Positions 17,398 through 25,131 of a stretch of DNA of 64,000 nucleotides are shown here, piece by piece. The notes under the pieces are model-generated. The model was not told the origin of the DNA. It saw only the letters and a list, made by a program, of their open reading frames with translations, and did not search any database. The position numbers and the translations under genes are program-made. Position 1 is the first letter of the stretch. Each line of letters begins with the position of its first letter. The stretch is from CAYSDH01 sp964429805. Lineage in GTDB: Bacteria > Bacteroidota > Bacteroidia > Flavobacteriales_D > JABDKJ01. Location: positions 50,380-114,379 of the forward strand of contig CAYSDH010000002.1 of the NCBI GenBank assembly GCA_964429805.1, in the 5' to 3' direction.

Positions 17398-18378
17398 ATG
17401 AGAGAAGTCCAGTTCAGAGAGGCCATTCAAGAGGCCATGAGTGAAGAAATGAGAAAGGATGAAAGTGTATTTCTTCTAGGTGAAGAAGTCGCTGAATACA
17501 ATGGTGCGTACAAAGCGAGTAAGGGAATGCTCGATGAGTTTGGAGCCAAAAGAATTATAGACACCCCAATTGCCGAGCTCGGATTTGCAGGTATTGCAGT
17601 GGGTGCATCCATGAATGGTCTTAGACCGATTGTCGAATTCATGACATGGAATTTTGCCATCCTTGCGGCCGACCAGATTATCAACTCTGCGGCTAAAATG
17701 CTTCAGATGAGTGGGGGGCAGATTAACTGTCCTATCGTATTTAGAGGGCCTAACGGCCAGGCTGGTCAGCTTGCCGCTACACACTCACAGAGTTTTGAGT
17801 CAATGTATTCTCACTGGCCAGGCCTCAAGGTGGTCACGCCATCTAACCCTTATGATGCCAAAGGACTGTTGAAGTCAGCAATCCGTGATAATGACCCAGT
17901 CGTGTTTATGGAGTCTGAGAGAATGTATGGTGATGTCGGAGAGATTCCTGAAGGCGAATATCTCATCCCTCTTGGAGTGGCTGATGTCACGAGAGAAGGA
18001 ACAGATGTGACTATCGTCTCGTTTGGTAAAATCATGAAGACAGTTCACGCTGCGCATGAAGAGTTGAAAAAAGAAGGAATTAGCGCGGAGGTTATAGACC
18101 TTAGAACGATACGTCCTTTAGACATTGACACCATCGTCAATTCTGTCAAAAAGACAAACCGATTGGTGATTGTCGAAGAGAGTCACCCAGTGAGTTCTGT
18201 CTCTACAGAAGTATCTTACCGAGTGCAGCGTCATGCATTTGATTACCTAGATGCTCCTATCAGAAGAGTGTGTATGGCAGACACTCCGTTTGCTTTTGCG
18301 CCTACATTGATTGCTGAAGCGTTACCTCAGGTGGCAGATGTTGTGAAGGCTGTGAAAGACGTGAGCTACGTTTCCTAG
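17398..18378 (+). CDS. pdhB: Pyruvate dehydrogenase E1 component, beta subunit
   Basis: From the ATG at 17398 the protein has 326 residues and begins MREVQFREAIQEAMSEEM, the usual start of the family. The frame extends 27 codons further up, but that stretch contains the promoter box and is not conserved-looking. E1-beta forms a heterotetramer with PdhA and contributes to the thiamine-diphosphate site. Motifs are GEEVAEYNGAYKASKGML, RIIDTPIAELGFAGIAVGAS, FRGPNGQAGQLAATHSQSFE, VVTPSNPYDAKGLLKSAIRD and GTDVTIVSFGKI. No pdhA or E2 gene is adjacent, so the complex is split across the genome. Acetoin or branched-chain E1-beta is less likely given these motifs. Confidence 0.93.
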   Translation: MREVQFREAIQEAMSEEMRKDESVFLLGEEVAEYNGAYKASKGMLDEFGAKRIIDTPIAELGFAGIAVGASMNGLRPIVEFMTWNFAILAADQIINSAAKMLQMSGGQINCPIVFRGPNGQAGQLAATHSQSFESMYSHWPGLKVVTPSNPYDAKGLLKSAIRDNDPVVFMESERMYGDVGEIPEGEYLIPLGVADVTREGTDVTIVSFGKIMKTVHAAHEELKKEGISAEVIDLRTIRPLDIDTIVNSVKKTNRLVIVEESHPVSSVSTEVSYRVQRHAFDYLDAPIRRVCMADTPFAFAPTLIAEALPQVADVVKAVKDVSYVS

Positions 18379-18440
18379 TTAGTGGGATTATTGTTTTACG
18401 CTCTTCGCTGAGCGAGTCTTTATTCACTTACTTTTAGCTC

Positions 18441-18830
18441 ATGGGCGCTAAGCGACACATTCTTATCTTTTTAATCTCAGCCGCATTCATATATAACGGA
18501 TGCACAAAAGATAATGTCGAGGACTTTTATAACTGCGACACTGAAGACGTCAGTTATGCCAATGACATAGTGCCTATTATGGTTGAGAATTGTTACCTGA
18601 GTTGCCATGCCGGAAGCAGTCCCTCGAGTGGATTTAACCTAGAGACATATTCTTCTTTAAGTACCTATACCGATACCACCACATCTGTTGGCGCTCCGTT
18701 GCTTTGTTTTATCAAGCAGGAAAACACAGCCTGCGAAGATTTCTGGATGCCAGATAACAGCGGCCCTATTGCGCCATGCTCAATAAACAAGATAGAAGCA
18801 TGGATATCATCTGGTGCACCAAATAATTGA
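18441..18830 (+). CDS. Small lipoprotein with a cytochrome c-like CX3CH motif
   Basis: This 129-residue protein has an N-terminal lipoprotein-like signal (ILIFLISAAFIYNGC, Cys about 21). The mature region contains SYANDIVPIMVENCYLSCHAG, which has the layout of the small c-type cytochrome domains found in many Bacteroidota lipoproteins. Three residues rather than two separate the cysteines (C-Y-L-S-C-H). Further Cys residues occur in LLCFIKQENTACEDFWMP and APCSINKIEAWISSGAPNN; the MP and the final IxxWIxxGAPNN segment are typical of that group, where Met may be the distal haem ligand. Haem attachment is therefore plausible but not certain. It stands alone between pdhB and the pyrophosphatase. 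Confidence 0.65.
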   Translation: MGAKRHILIFLISAAFIYNGCTKDNVEDFYNCDTEDVSYANDIVPIMVENCYLSCHAGSSPSSGFNLETYSSLSTYTDTTTSVGAPLLCFIKQENTACEDFWMPDNSGPIAPCSINKIEAWISSGAPNN

Positions 18831-18850
18831 ACGCTCAGTCGGTTCATTTC

Positions 18851-18881
18851 TTGTTAAAAACTCTACAAAGACCTATTTTTG
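18851..18881 (+). promoter_or_regulatory. Full -33/-7 promoter of the membrane pyrophosphatase gene
   Basis: TTG (18851-18853), a 20-base spacer, then TATTTTTG (18874-18881) match the Bacteroidota consensus at both elements. The leader is about 50 bases. Confidence 0.65.
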
Positions 18882-18937
18882 CGCCCCTTTTATAGGTAAG
18901 AAATTTAAAATCACACATTTAGCTAACAACTTTTAGC

Positions 18938-21730
18938 ATGAATATTCTATACACAGTACCGTTAATGGCCGTTATTGGCCTCATCGTAATGGCCATCAAG
19001 TCCTCTTGGGTAAACAAGCAAAGCGCAGGAGATGAGAAGATGGAAACTCTTGCAAACTACATTAGAGAAGGTGCACTCGCATTTTTGAAGGCAGAGTACA
19101 GAATGCTTGCCGTATTTGTAGTCATTGCAGGTATCCTTCTTGGTGTCGTTTCGCAATTGGTGCCTCACTCTCATTGGCTTATCGTAGTCGCTTTCGTTAT
19201 CGGGGCGGTCTTTTCTGCTATTGCAGGTAATATCGGTATGCGTGTGGCCACAGCGGCAAACGTAAGAACTACAGAAGCTGCTCGTACGAGTCTACCGCAA
19301 GCATTAAAGGTTTCATTTACTGGTGGTACAGTAATGGGACTTGGTGTTGCAGGACTTGCAGTCTTCGGATTGAGCATCCTCTTTATAGGTCTATACTTCC
19401 TATTTATGAACTCGACATACACGGCTGGAACATTCCATGACCTGCCGATGAGTGCTAACGGATTGATGACCGTAGTACTTGAGTCACTTGCTGGATTCTC
19501 TCTTGGAGCAGAGTCTATTGCACTTTTCGCCAGAGTAGGTGGAGGAATCTATACCAAAGCAGCTGATGTTGGAGCTGACCTCGTGGGTAAGGTAGAAGCA
19601 GGAATTCCTGAAGATGACCCACGTAACCCGGCTACAATTGCCGATAACGTAGGAGACAACGTAGGTGATGTTGCAGGAATGGGAGCCGACCTTTTTGGTT
19701 CGTATGTGGCAACAATGCTTGCAGCCATGGTACTAGGAAACTATTTGATTGCAGATAACTCAGCGAGCACCTTCACAGGTTTCGGTGGTATTGGTCCAAT
19801 CATCCTTCCATTGGTAATCGCTGGTCTAGGTATCCTATTCTCTATCGTAGGTAGTTGGTTTATCAAAGTAAAAGACAACAGCGCCAAAGAAGATCAAGTG
19901 CAAAGTGCACTTAACATGGGTAACTGGGTGTCTATCGCACTTACTGCCGTAGCCTGTTACTTCTTGATTAACTACATGCTTCCAGATCAAATGAACATGA
20001 AGTTCTTTGGTGAAGCAGATCACATGGTTACGCCAATGCACATATTCATGGTTGTACTTATAGGTCTCTTTGTTGGTGGAGCTATTTCGTTTATGACTGA
20101 GTACTATACTGCCCTTGGTAAGAAGCCGGTTAATGACATTGTACAGAGTTCAGGTACAGGTGCTGCAACAAACATTATTGCAGGACTTTCTACAGGAATG
20201 ATTTCTACACTCTGGCCTATCCTTCTTTTTGCTGCGGCAATTTGGGGTTCATATACATTGGCAGGATTCTACGGAGTGTCTATTGCAGCTTCAGCCATGA
20301 TGGCAACTACTGCCATGCAGTTGGCCATTGACGCATTTGGACCTATTGCAGATAATGCAGGTGGTATTGCTGAGATGAGTGGTTTGCCAGAAGAGGTAAG
20401 AGAGCGTACAGATATTCTAGATTCTGTTGGTAACACAACAGCAGCCATCGGAAAAGGATTTGCTATTGCATCAGCAGCATTGACTGCCTTGGCACTCTTT
20501 GCTGCCTATGTGACCTTTACAGGAATTGATGGAATTAACATATTCAAGGCAGATGTACTTGCCGCTCTCTTTATAGGAGGAATGATTCCAGTTGTATTTT
20601 CGGCACTGGCCATGCGCTCAGTCGGAAAGGCAGCCATGGAAATGGTGAAAGAAGTAAGAAGACAGTTCAAAGAGATTCCAGGTATTATGGAAGGTACGGG
20701 TACTCCAGAGTATGCCAAGTGTGTGGATATTTCTACAAAGGCTGCCTTGAGAGAAATGATTCTTCCTGGAGCCATTACTATTGTTGCTCCAATCCTAGTT
20801 GGTTTCTTAATGGGACCTGAGGCACTTGGGTCATACATGGCCGGTGTACTTGTGTCAGGTGTGTTGTGGGCTATCTTCCAAAACAATGCTGGTGGAGCTT
20901 GGGACAATGCCAAGAAGTCATTTGAAGCAGGTGTGATGATTGATGGAAAGATGGAGCACAAAGGTTCAGACGCGCACGGAGCTGCTGTAACTGGAGACAC
21001 TGTTGGTGATCCATTTAAAGATACTTCTGGTCCATCAATGAACATCTTGATTAAGCTTACGTGTCTAGTAGGATTGGTAATTGCACCACTCTTGGCGCAG
21101 ATGGGCGATGGTGCACCTGTGAAGGCGCAAAATCAGAAAGCAAAGACGGAAGTTGCTGAAGTAAAGAAGAGCGTTCCTACCCAGTTTGACTTCACTCCAT
21201 TTGTAGGTAAAGAACTAAGCCTGATTAGTGAGAAGAGTGAGTTTGTGTGGGCTGGGTCAAAAATTATTGGCGAAGAGCACACTGGTGTCATTAAGGCAAG
21301 TACAGGAACCATGAGTGTGAGAAAAGGAGACCTCGTTGATGCACGTCTTGTGGTAGACATGAAGACGATGGTCAACCGTGACATGGACAAAGAGCAAGGG
21401 GCTAATCTAGTTGGTCACTTGATGAGTGAAGATTTCTTTGACACAGACAAGTATCCTACATCAGTTTTAACGTTGAATGGAGCGAAATTCAAAAATGGAA
21501 GAATCTACGGTGGTGAGTCGACACTCACTGTGCTGGGTAAAGAGCAAAATGTAAAGTTTGACGGGAACATGAAAACAGATGGTAAGATAGTTTCTGTAGA
21601 CGGCTCATTGAGTTTTGATCGCACAGACTGGGGTCTTACTTATGGCTCAGGTAATTTTTTTGCTGACCTAGCTAAAGACAAAATCATCGCTGACATGATT
21701 TCTGTTAAAGGAACAGCACGATTTCAGTAA
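18938..21730 (+). CDS. hppA: K+-dependent membrane pyrophosphatase fused to a C-terminal YceI-like domain
   Basis: Residues 1-725 are an ion-pumping membrane pyrophosphatase that couples PPi hydrolysis to H+ or Na+ export. The first catalytic motif DNVGDNVGD is at 236-244, GGGIYTKAADVGADLVGK at 201-218, and the last acidic motif GDTVGDPFKDTSGPS at 686-700. GNTTAAIGKG (498-507) has Ala where K+-independent enzymes have Lys, so it should need K+. The usual gate Glu positions read DLFGSYVAT and lack Glu; Glu192 in GAES is the likely substitute, as in flavobacterial H+-pumps. Residues about 750-930 are a YceI-like lipocalin fold (DARLVVDMKTMVNRD, HLMSEDFFDTDKYP, LTVLGKEQNVKFDG, DRTDWGLTYGSG) joined by a Lys/Gln/Val linker. 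Typical pumps have 670-800 residues. Known pump structures place the C-terminus outside, so the YceI part should be periplasmic. Confidence 0.93.
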   Translation: MNILYTVPLMAVIGLIVMAIKSSWVNKQSAGDEKMETLANYIREGALAFLKAEYRMLAVFVVIAGILLGVVSQLVPHSHWLIVVAFVIGAVFSAIAGNIGMRVATAANVRTTEAARTSLPQALKVSFTGGTVMGLGVAGLAVFGLSILFIGLYFLFMNSTYTAGTFHDLPMSANGLMTVVLESLAGFSLGAESIALFARVGGGIYTKAADVGADLVGKVEAGIPEDDPRNPATIADNVGDNVGDVAGMGADLFGSYVATMLAAMVLGNYLIADNSASTFTGFGGIGPIILPLVIAGLGILFSIVGSWFIKVKDNSAKEDQVQSALNMGNWVSIALTAVACYFLINYMLPDQMNMKFFGEADHMVTPMHIFMVVLIGLFVGGAISFMTEYYTALGKKPVNDIVQSSGTGAATNIIAGLSTGMISTLWPILLFAAAIWGSYTLAGFYGVSIAASAMMATTAMQLAIDAFGPIADNAGGIAEMSGLPEEVRERTDILDSVGNTTAAIGKGFAIASAALTALALFAAYVTFTGIDGINIFKADVLAALFIGGMIPVVFSALAMRSVGKAAMEMVKEVRRQFKEIPGIMEGTGTPEYAKCVDISTKAALREMILPGAITIVAPILVGFLMGPEALGSYMAGVLVSGVLWAIFQNNAGGAWDNAKKSFEAGVMIDGKMEHKGSDAHGAAVTGDTVGDPFKDTSGPSMNILIKLTCLVGLVIAPLLAQMGDGAPVKAQNQKAKTEVAEVKKSVPTQFDFTPFVGKELSLISEKSEFVWAGSKIIGEEHTGVIKASTGTMSVRKGDLVDARLVVDMKTMVNRDMDKEQGANLVGHLMSEDFFDTDKYPTSVLTLNGAKFKNGRIYGGESTLTVLGKEQNVKFDGNMKTDGKIVSVDGSLSFDRTDWGLTYGSGNFFADLAKDKIIADMISVKGTARFQ

Positions 21731-21753
21731 ACCAAAAGGTGTGTAAAAGATTT

Positions 21754-21778
21754 AAAAGCGGCCTTGGCCGCTTTTTTT
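21754..21778 (+). terminator. Rho-independent terminator of the pyrophosphatase gene
   Basis: A 10-bp stem AAAAGCGGCC/GGCCGCTTTT with a two-base loop is followed by a T run. The rest of the gap up to 21979 shows no gene, RNA or repeat that I can support. Confidence 0.85.
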
Positions 21779-21979
21779 GTGCCCTTAATTGATGATGCAC
21801 ATAGTCTATCTATTCAAAGACTACAATCCTCTTCCGCTGGCTCGAATAGTCTTAGTAAGGTTCTTTACTCGAAAGAATTCCACCAAAGTAGATCCATTAC
21901 CGTGTAAGCGACTCAAAGGCTTAATCCGGTTATAGTTGAGCCTGTAATTGGTCAAAAAGAATTGGTGGTTTTAGTCAAT

Positions 21980-22013
21980 AAAAAAAGGACAACAATCGGT
22001 TGTCCTTTTTTTA
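21980..22013. terminator. Bidirectional terminator downstream of the deoxynucleoside kinase gene
   Basis: The stem AAAAAAAGGACAAC / GTTGTCCTTTTTTT has a five-base loop. It has T runs on both strands and mainly serves the minus-strand kinase gene ending at 22036. Confidence 0.85.
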
Positions 22014-22035
22014 TTGTAAGTGTTATTGAGCCTCT

Positions 22036-22659
22036 TCAGGCAGTTTCAAAAAGTCCGTGGATTTCGGCATCTACAGAGTTGATGATGTCTCCTAAATCTT
22101 CCTTGTTGTCACGGAAGTTGTTGTTGTCCACATCAATGATGAGTAGGTTTCCTTTGTCATACTGACTTACCCACGCTTCATATCGCTCGTTAAGTCTTTT
22201 GAGGTAATCTAGTCTGATTGCCTCTTCATACTCACGTCCGCGCTGCTGAATGTTTTTGACCAATGTCGGCACAGATGCTCTCAAATATATAATCAAGTCT
22301 GGCGACCCGATTGACTTTTCCATTGAGTTAAAGAGTGAGAAATAGTTCTCATAATCTCTAGTCGTCATCAGCCCCATGGAGTGAAGGTTAGGAGCAAAGA
22401 TGTAAGCATCTTCATAGATAGTCCTGTCCTGAATAATTTTCTTCTTCGACTCTTTCAATTCCAAAATCTGATTGAATCGACTATTCAAGAAGAAAATCTG
22501 TAGATTGAAAGACCAACGCTGCATGTCGTTGTAAAAGTCGTTGAGATATGGGTTGTCTTCTACACTCTCGTAGTTGGCTTCCCATTTATAATGTTTTGCT
22601 AATAGACCTGTTAAGGTGGTCTTTCCTGAACCGATATTACCTGCTACTGCGATGTGCAT
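22036..22659 (-). CDS. Deoxynucleoside kinase (dAdo/dGuo kinase-like)
   Basis: This 207-residue salvage enzyme phosphorylates deoxynucleosides with ATP. The P-loop GNIGSGKTT is at residues 7-15. The substrate-site segment EDNPYLNDFYNDMQRWSFNLQIFFL follows, then the Asp-Arg-Thr catalytic motif in IIQDRTIYEDAYIFA, and a lid-type QQRGREYEEAIRLDYLKRLNERYE. The order matches bacterial dNK. A second, more divergent kinase is at 29037. It has its own weak promoter-like box (22684-22691) and the strong terminator at 21980. Substrate preference cannot be read from sequence. Confidence 0.9.
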   Translation of the reverse strand: MHIAVAGNIGSGKTTLTGLLAKHYKWEANYESVEDNPYLNDFYNDMQRWSFNLQIFFLNSRFNQILELKESKKKIIQDRTIYEDAYIFAPNLHSMGLMTTRDYENYFSLFNSMEKSIGSPDLIIYLRASVPTLVKNIQQRGREYEEAIRLDYLKRLNERYEAWVSQYDKGNLLIIDVDNNNFRDNKEDLGDIINSVDAEIHGLFETA

Positions 22660-22683
22660 ATTCTCCTTTTTTTCTGTTGATCT

Positions 22684-22691
22684 CGAAAGTA
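22684..22691 (-). promoter_or_regulatory. Weak -7-like element for the deoxynucleoside kinase gene
   Basis: On the minus strand this reads TACTTTCG, seven of eight consensus positions, 25 bases before the ATG. Confidence 0.3.
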
Positions 22692-22729
22692 AAAAATTAA
22701 GAGTCAGAGACTAGAGATCGTTGAAAAGT

Positions 22730-23548
22730 TCAGCGATTTTCGTTCAGCAACACACGACTGATTTCCTCTTGGGTGCCAAGAAAGATTTCTCCATTAGAAA
22801 AGGTCACGGAGTGCACATTTCCATTCACCGCATTCAGGTCAATGACTGTGCGCTTTGGTTCTTCAAACGACACGAGGTCATTTAATTTCTGCTGAATAAG
22901 CGAGCCGTCCTGCATGAAAAAAATATGCTCTTCACTGACATCAAACGCACCGCAGCCGTACGAACCCTCAATGGTGCGGATGAATGTGCCGTAGTAGTCA
23001 AACATGTGGATGCCTTCATTTTCATCACGCACGAAGAGGATGTTGCCTCGTTCTAAAATCTGCATGACCTCCATCTCACTTTCTAAGACAGAATAGACGT
23101 TACCGCTTTCGGCCAGCACTTCAAGCTGCTCGTCTAACCGTTTTAATTCAAAACCTACAGGGTCATAAGTCCAAAATCCGTTGTTGCTTGAGGTACACAT
23201 GTGTGTAACATTACCAAGGCCTAAATCAATCAACTCTATGACTTCGCTGTGCGGAGAGAGCGTGTTGTCAAGCACTTGAAAAGCAGGGATCTCATCATAA
23301 AATATCATCGGCCGCATGGATGTAGTGTAGTCGAGTGCACTGATGTTTCCGAGCAAATTTTCTGAGAACTGGTAGAGTACTTTTCCAGTCTTATCTACCA
23401 AGTGCAGGCCTTCTTGGTCGGCCACCAAGTACTGCCCCAGATTATTGATTATAAAATGATTGTTCTCTACACTGAGCGCACTAACGCTCTGTTGAGCCTC
23501 AGACCACAGCGCACACAGCGTAAAAGTGAAAAGCAGAATCTTCTTCAT
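22730..23548 (-). CDS. Exported protein of unknown function, beta-propeller-like
   Basis: This 272-residue protein has a Sec signal peptide (MKKILLFTFTLCALWSEAQQ). The rest is built of short beta-strand repeats with patterns such as FIINNLGQYLVADQEGLHLVDKTGKVLYQF, GIHMFDYYGTFIRTIEG and FDVSEEHIFFMQDGSLIQQKL. These suggest a six-bladed NHL/YncE-like propeller without catalytic residues. Its ATG overlaps the GH3-type gene stop as ATGA, so the two are translationally coupled. That is odd, because the GH3 protein should be cytosolic. I do not recognise the family. Confidence 0.7.
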   Translation of the reverse strand: MKKILLFTFTLCALWSEAQQSVSALSVENNHFIINNLGQYLVADQEGLHLVDKTGKVLYQFSENLLGNISALDYTTSMRPMIFYDEIPAFQVLDNTLSPHSEVIELIDLGLGNVTHMCTSSNNGFWTYDPVGFELKRLDEQLEVLAESGNVYSVLESEMEVMQILERGNILFVRDENEGIHMFDYYGTFIRTIEGSYGCGAFDVSEEHIFFMQDGSLIQQKLNDLVSFEEPKRTVIDLNAVNGNVHSVTFSNGEIFLGTQEEISRVLLNENR

Positions 23549-25068
23549 ACTGGTTCCAATTTACTCAAGAATTGTACCACAGAGTCCACATGTTTTCTGT
23601 GGTTTGACAATCGAGGTACTTTGTGCTGTCCGCCCAGTTTTCCTCTAGACTCCATCCACTTATAAAAGGTGCCTCGCTGAGCGATTTGTATTATTGGCAA
23701 ACGCAAATTATAGTCATTGGTTCGCTTGGCGTCATAATCAGAATTGAGCTCGCGTAGACTCATATCTAGCACATTAGTAAAGTGATTAAGATCTTTAGGT
23801 GCCTTAGAAAATTCGATAATCCACTCATGACAACCGGGTATAGGGCCATCCATGTATACTGGTCCCGCAGTGTAGTCTGAAATCTCAGCATGACATACTT
23901 CACAGGCTTTCTTTAATCCTCGCTCTGCGTTATCAATCATTAACTCTTCACCCACTGAGTTGATGAAGTGCTTTGTGCGTCCTGTTACGCGTATGCGAAA
24001 AGGATTCACTGAGGTAAACATGATGGTGTCACCAATTTTATATCGCCAAAGGCCGGCATTGGTGGAGATGACCATGGCATAATTGACACCCACTTTAACT
24101 TGCGAAAGTGACAGCGTGTCTGGGTGCGCGTCATGCACTTTGTCCATCTCTATAAATTCATAGTAGATGCCGTAGTCCAGCATGAGTAACATGTCATGGT
24201 GACCGCTGCGATCTTGTATTCCAAAAAATCCTTCAGAAGCATTATAGGTCTCCAAGTAGTACATGTCCTCTTTAGGAATAAGACTTTCGTATTGCTTTCG
24301 GTATGGCTCAAAACTGACCCCTCCATGCATGAACAACTCGAGATTTGGCCACACGTCATTTAAGTTGTCCGTTCCTTTTAATTCTAAAATGCGCTGTATC
24401 AAGACCATCGTCCAAGAAGGAACGCCCGAGATAACGGACACATCTTGATCCATACTGTAACGGGCCATTTGCTCCAGTTTCTCTTCCCACTTTGCATTGA
24501 GTGCGATGCTTCGATTGGGGATTCTCTTTAGCTCGACCCAAAGCGGCAAGTTCTTTATAATGATGGCGGACAAGTCTCCACTATAAGAGTCATCTCTAAA
24601 CTCATTGATGTCACTGCTTCCGCCAAGCACCAAGGTCTTGCCTTTATATATGCGTGACTTCTCTTTGCTATTGACATGGAGTCCAAGTAAATCTTTACCG
24701 CCTTTGAAGTGACAATCTTCAAGTGCCTCGACAGAAACAGGTATATACTTGCTGCGATTATTTGTGGTTCCAGATGACTTGGCAAACCACTTTATCTCGG
24801 TAGGCCACAGAATGTTTTGCTCTCCCTTAAAAATGCGGTCTACATAGGGCTTGATATCCTCATAGTCTTGAAGTGGTACACGATTTTTAAACTCCGAGAG
24901 TCCATTGATGTCCGTATATCCGTGCTTCTTTCCCCACTCCGTGTTGCGCGATTTTCTGAGCATGTCTTCAAGCAATTCTTGCTGCACCTCTATAGGGTAC
25001 TGCTTGAAAAGCTCAATCTGATGAACTCTCTTTTTTATGAGCCAAGTAAAGACGGATGAAAATGGCAT
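23545..25068 (-). CDS. GH3 (auxin-responsive promoter) family acyl-amido synthetase-like protein
   Basis: This 507-residue protein starts from the ATG at 25066-25068 (MPFSSVFTWLIKKRVHQIEL); a frame 24 codons longer exists but would overlap the divergent gene start. GH3 proteins belong to the ANL adenylating superfamily, and plant members conjugate amino acids to acyl hormones. Visible features are the P-loop-like KWFAKSSGTTNNRSKYIPVS near residue 90, YLETYNASEGFFGIQD, MLLMLDYGIYYEF, AMVISTNAGLWRYKIGDTIMF and a C-terminal RGTFYKWMESRGKLGGQHKVPRL. Bacteroidota often encode this protein; the acyl and amine substrates are unknown. It is coupled to the exported propeller gene downstream. Confidence 0.85.
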   Translation of the reverse strand: MPFSSVFTWLIKKRVHQIELFKQYPIEVQQELLEDMLRKSRNTEWGKKHGYTDINGLSEFKNRVPLQDYEDIKPYVDRIFKGEQNILWPTEIKWFAKSSGTTNNRSKYIPVSVEALEDCHFKGGKDLLGLHVNSKEKSRIYKGKTLVLGGSSDINEFRDDSYSGDLSAIIIKNLPLWVELKRIPNRSIALNAKWEEKLEQMARYSMDQDVSVISGVPSWTMVLIQRILELKGTDNLNDVWPNLELFMHGGVSFEPYRKQYESLIPKEDMYYLETYNASEGFFGIQDRSGHHDMLLMLDYGIYYEFIEMDKVHDAHPDTLSLSQVKVGVNYAMVISTNAGLWRYKIGDTIMFTSVNPFRIRVTGRTKHFINSVGEELMIDNAERGLKKACEVCHAEISDYTAGPVYMDGPIPGCHEWIIEFSKAPKDLNHFTNVLDMSLRELNSDYDAKRTNDYNLRLPIIQIAQRGTFYKWMESRGKLGGQHKVPRLSNHRKHVDSVVQFLSKLEPV

Positions 25069-25131
25069 GTCGAAAATCTGATTTGTCCCTATGAATTTCC
25101 GACTTTCAATCGAGTTTTCAAATTTTAAAGC

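Noticed and set aside
20506..21045. 179-codon minus-strand frame opposite the pyrophosphatase
   Set aside because: It is an antisense shadow of a strongly conserved gene; Pro/Ala/Thr-rich with no start signal or motif.
21779..21979. Possible gene or RNA between the two terminators
   Set aside because: No open frame with a start signal, no tRNA-like fold and no promoter match was found.
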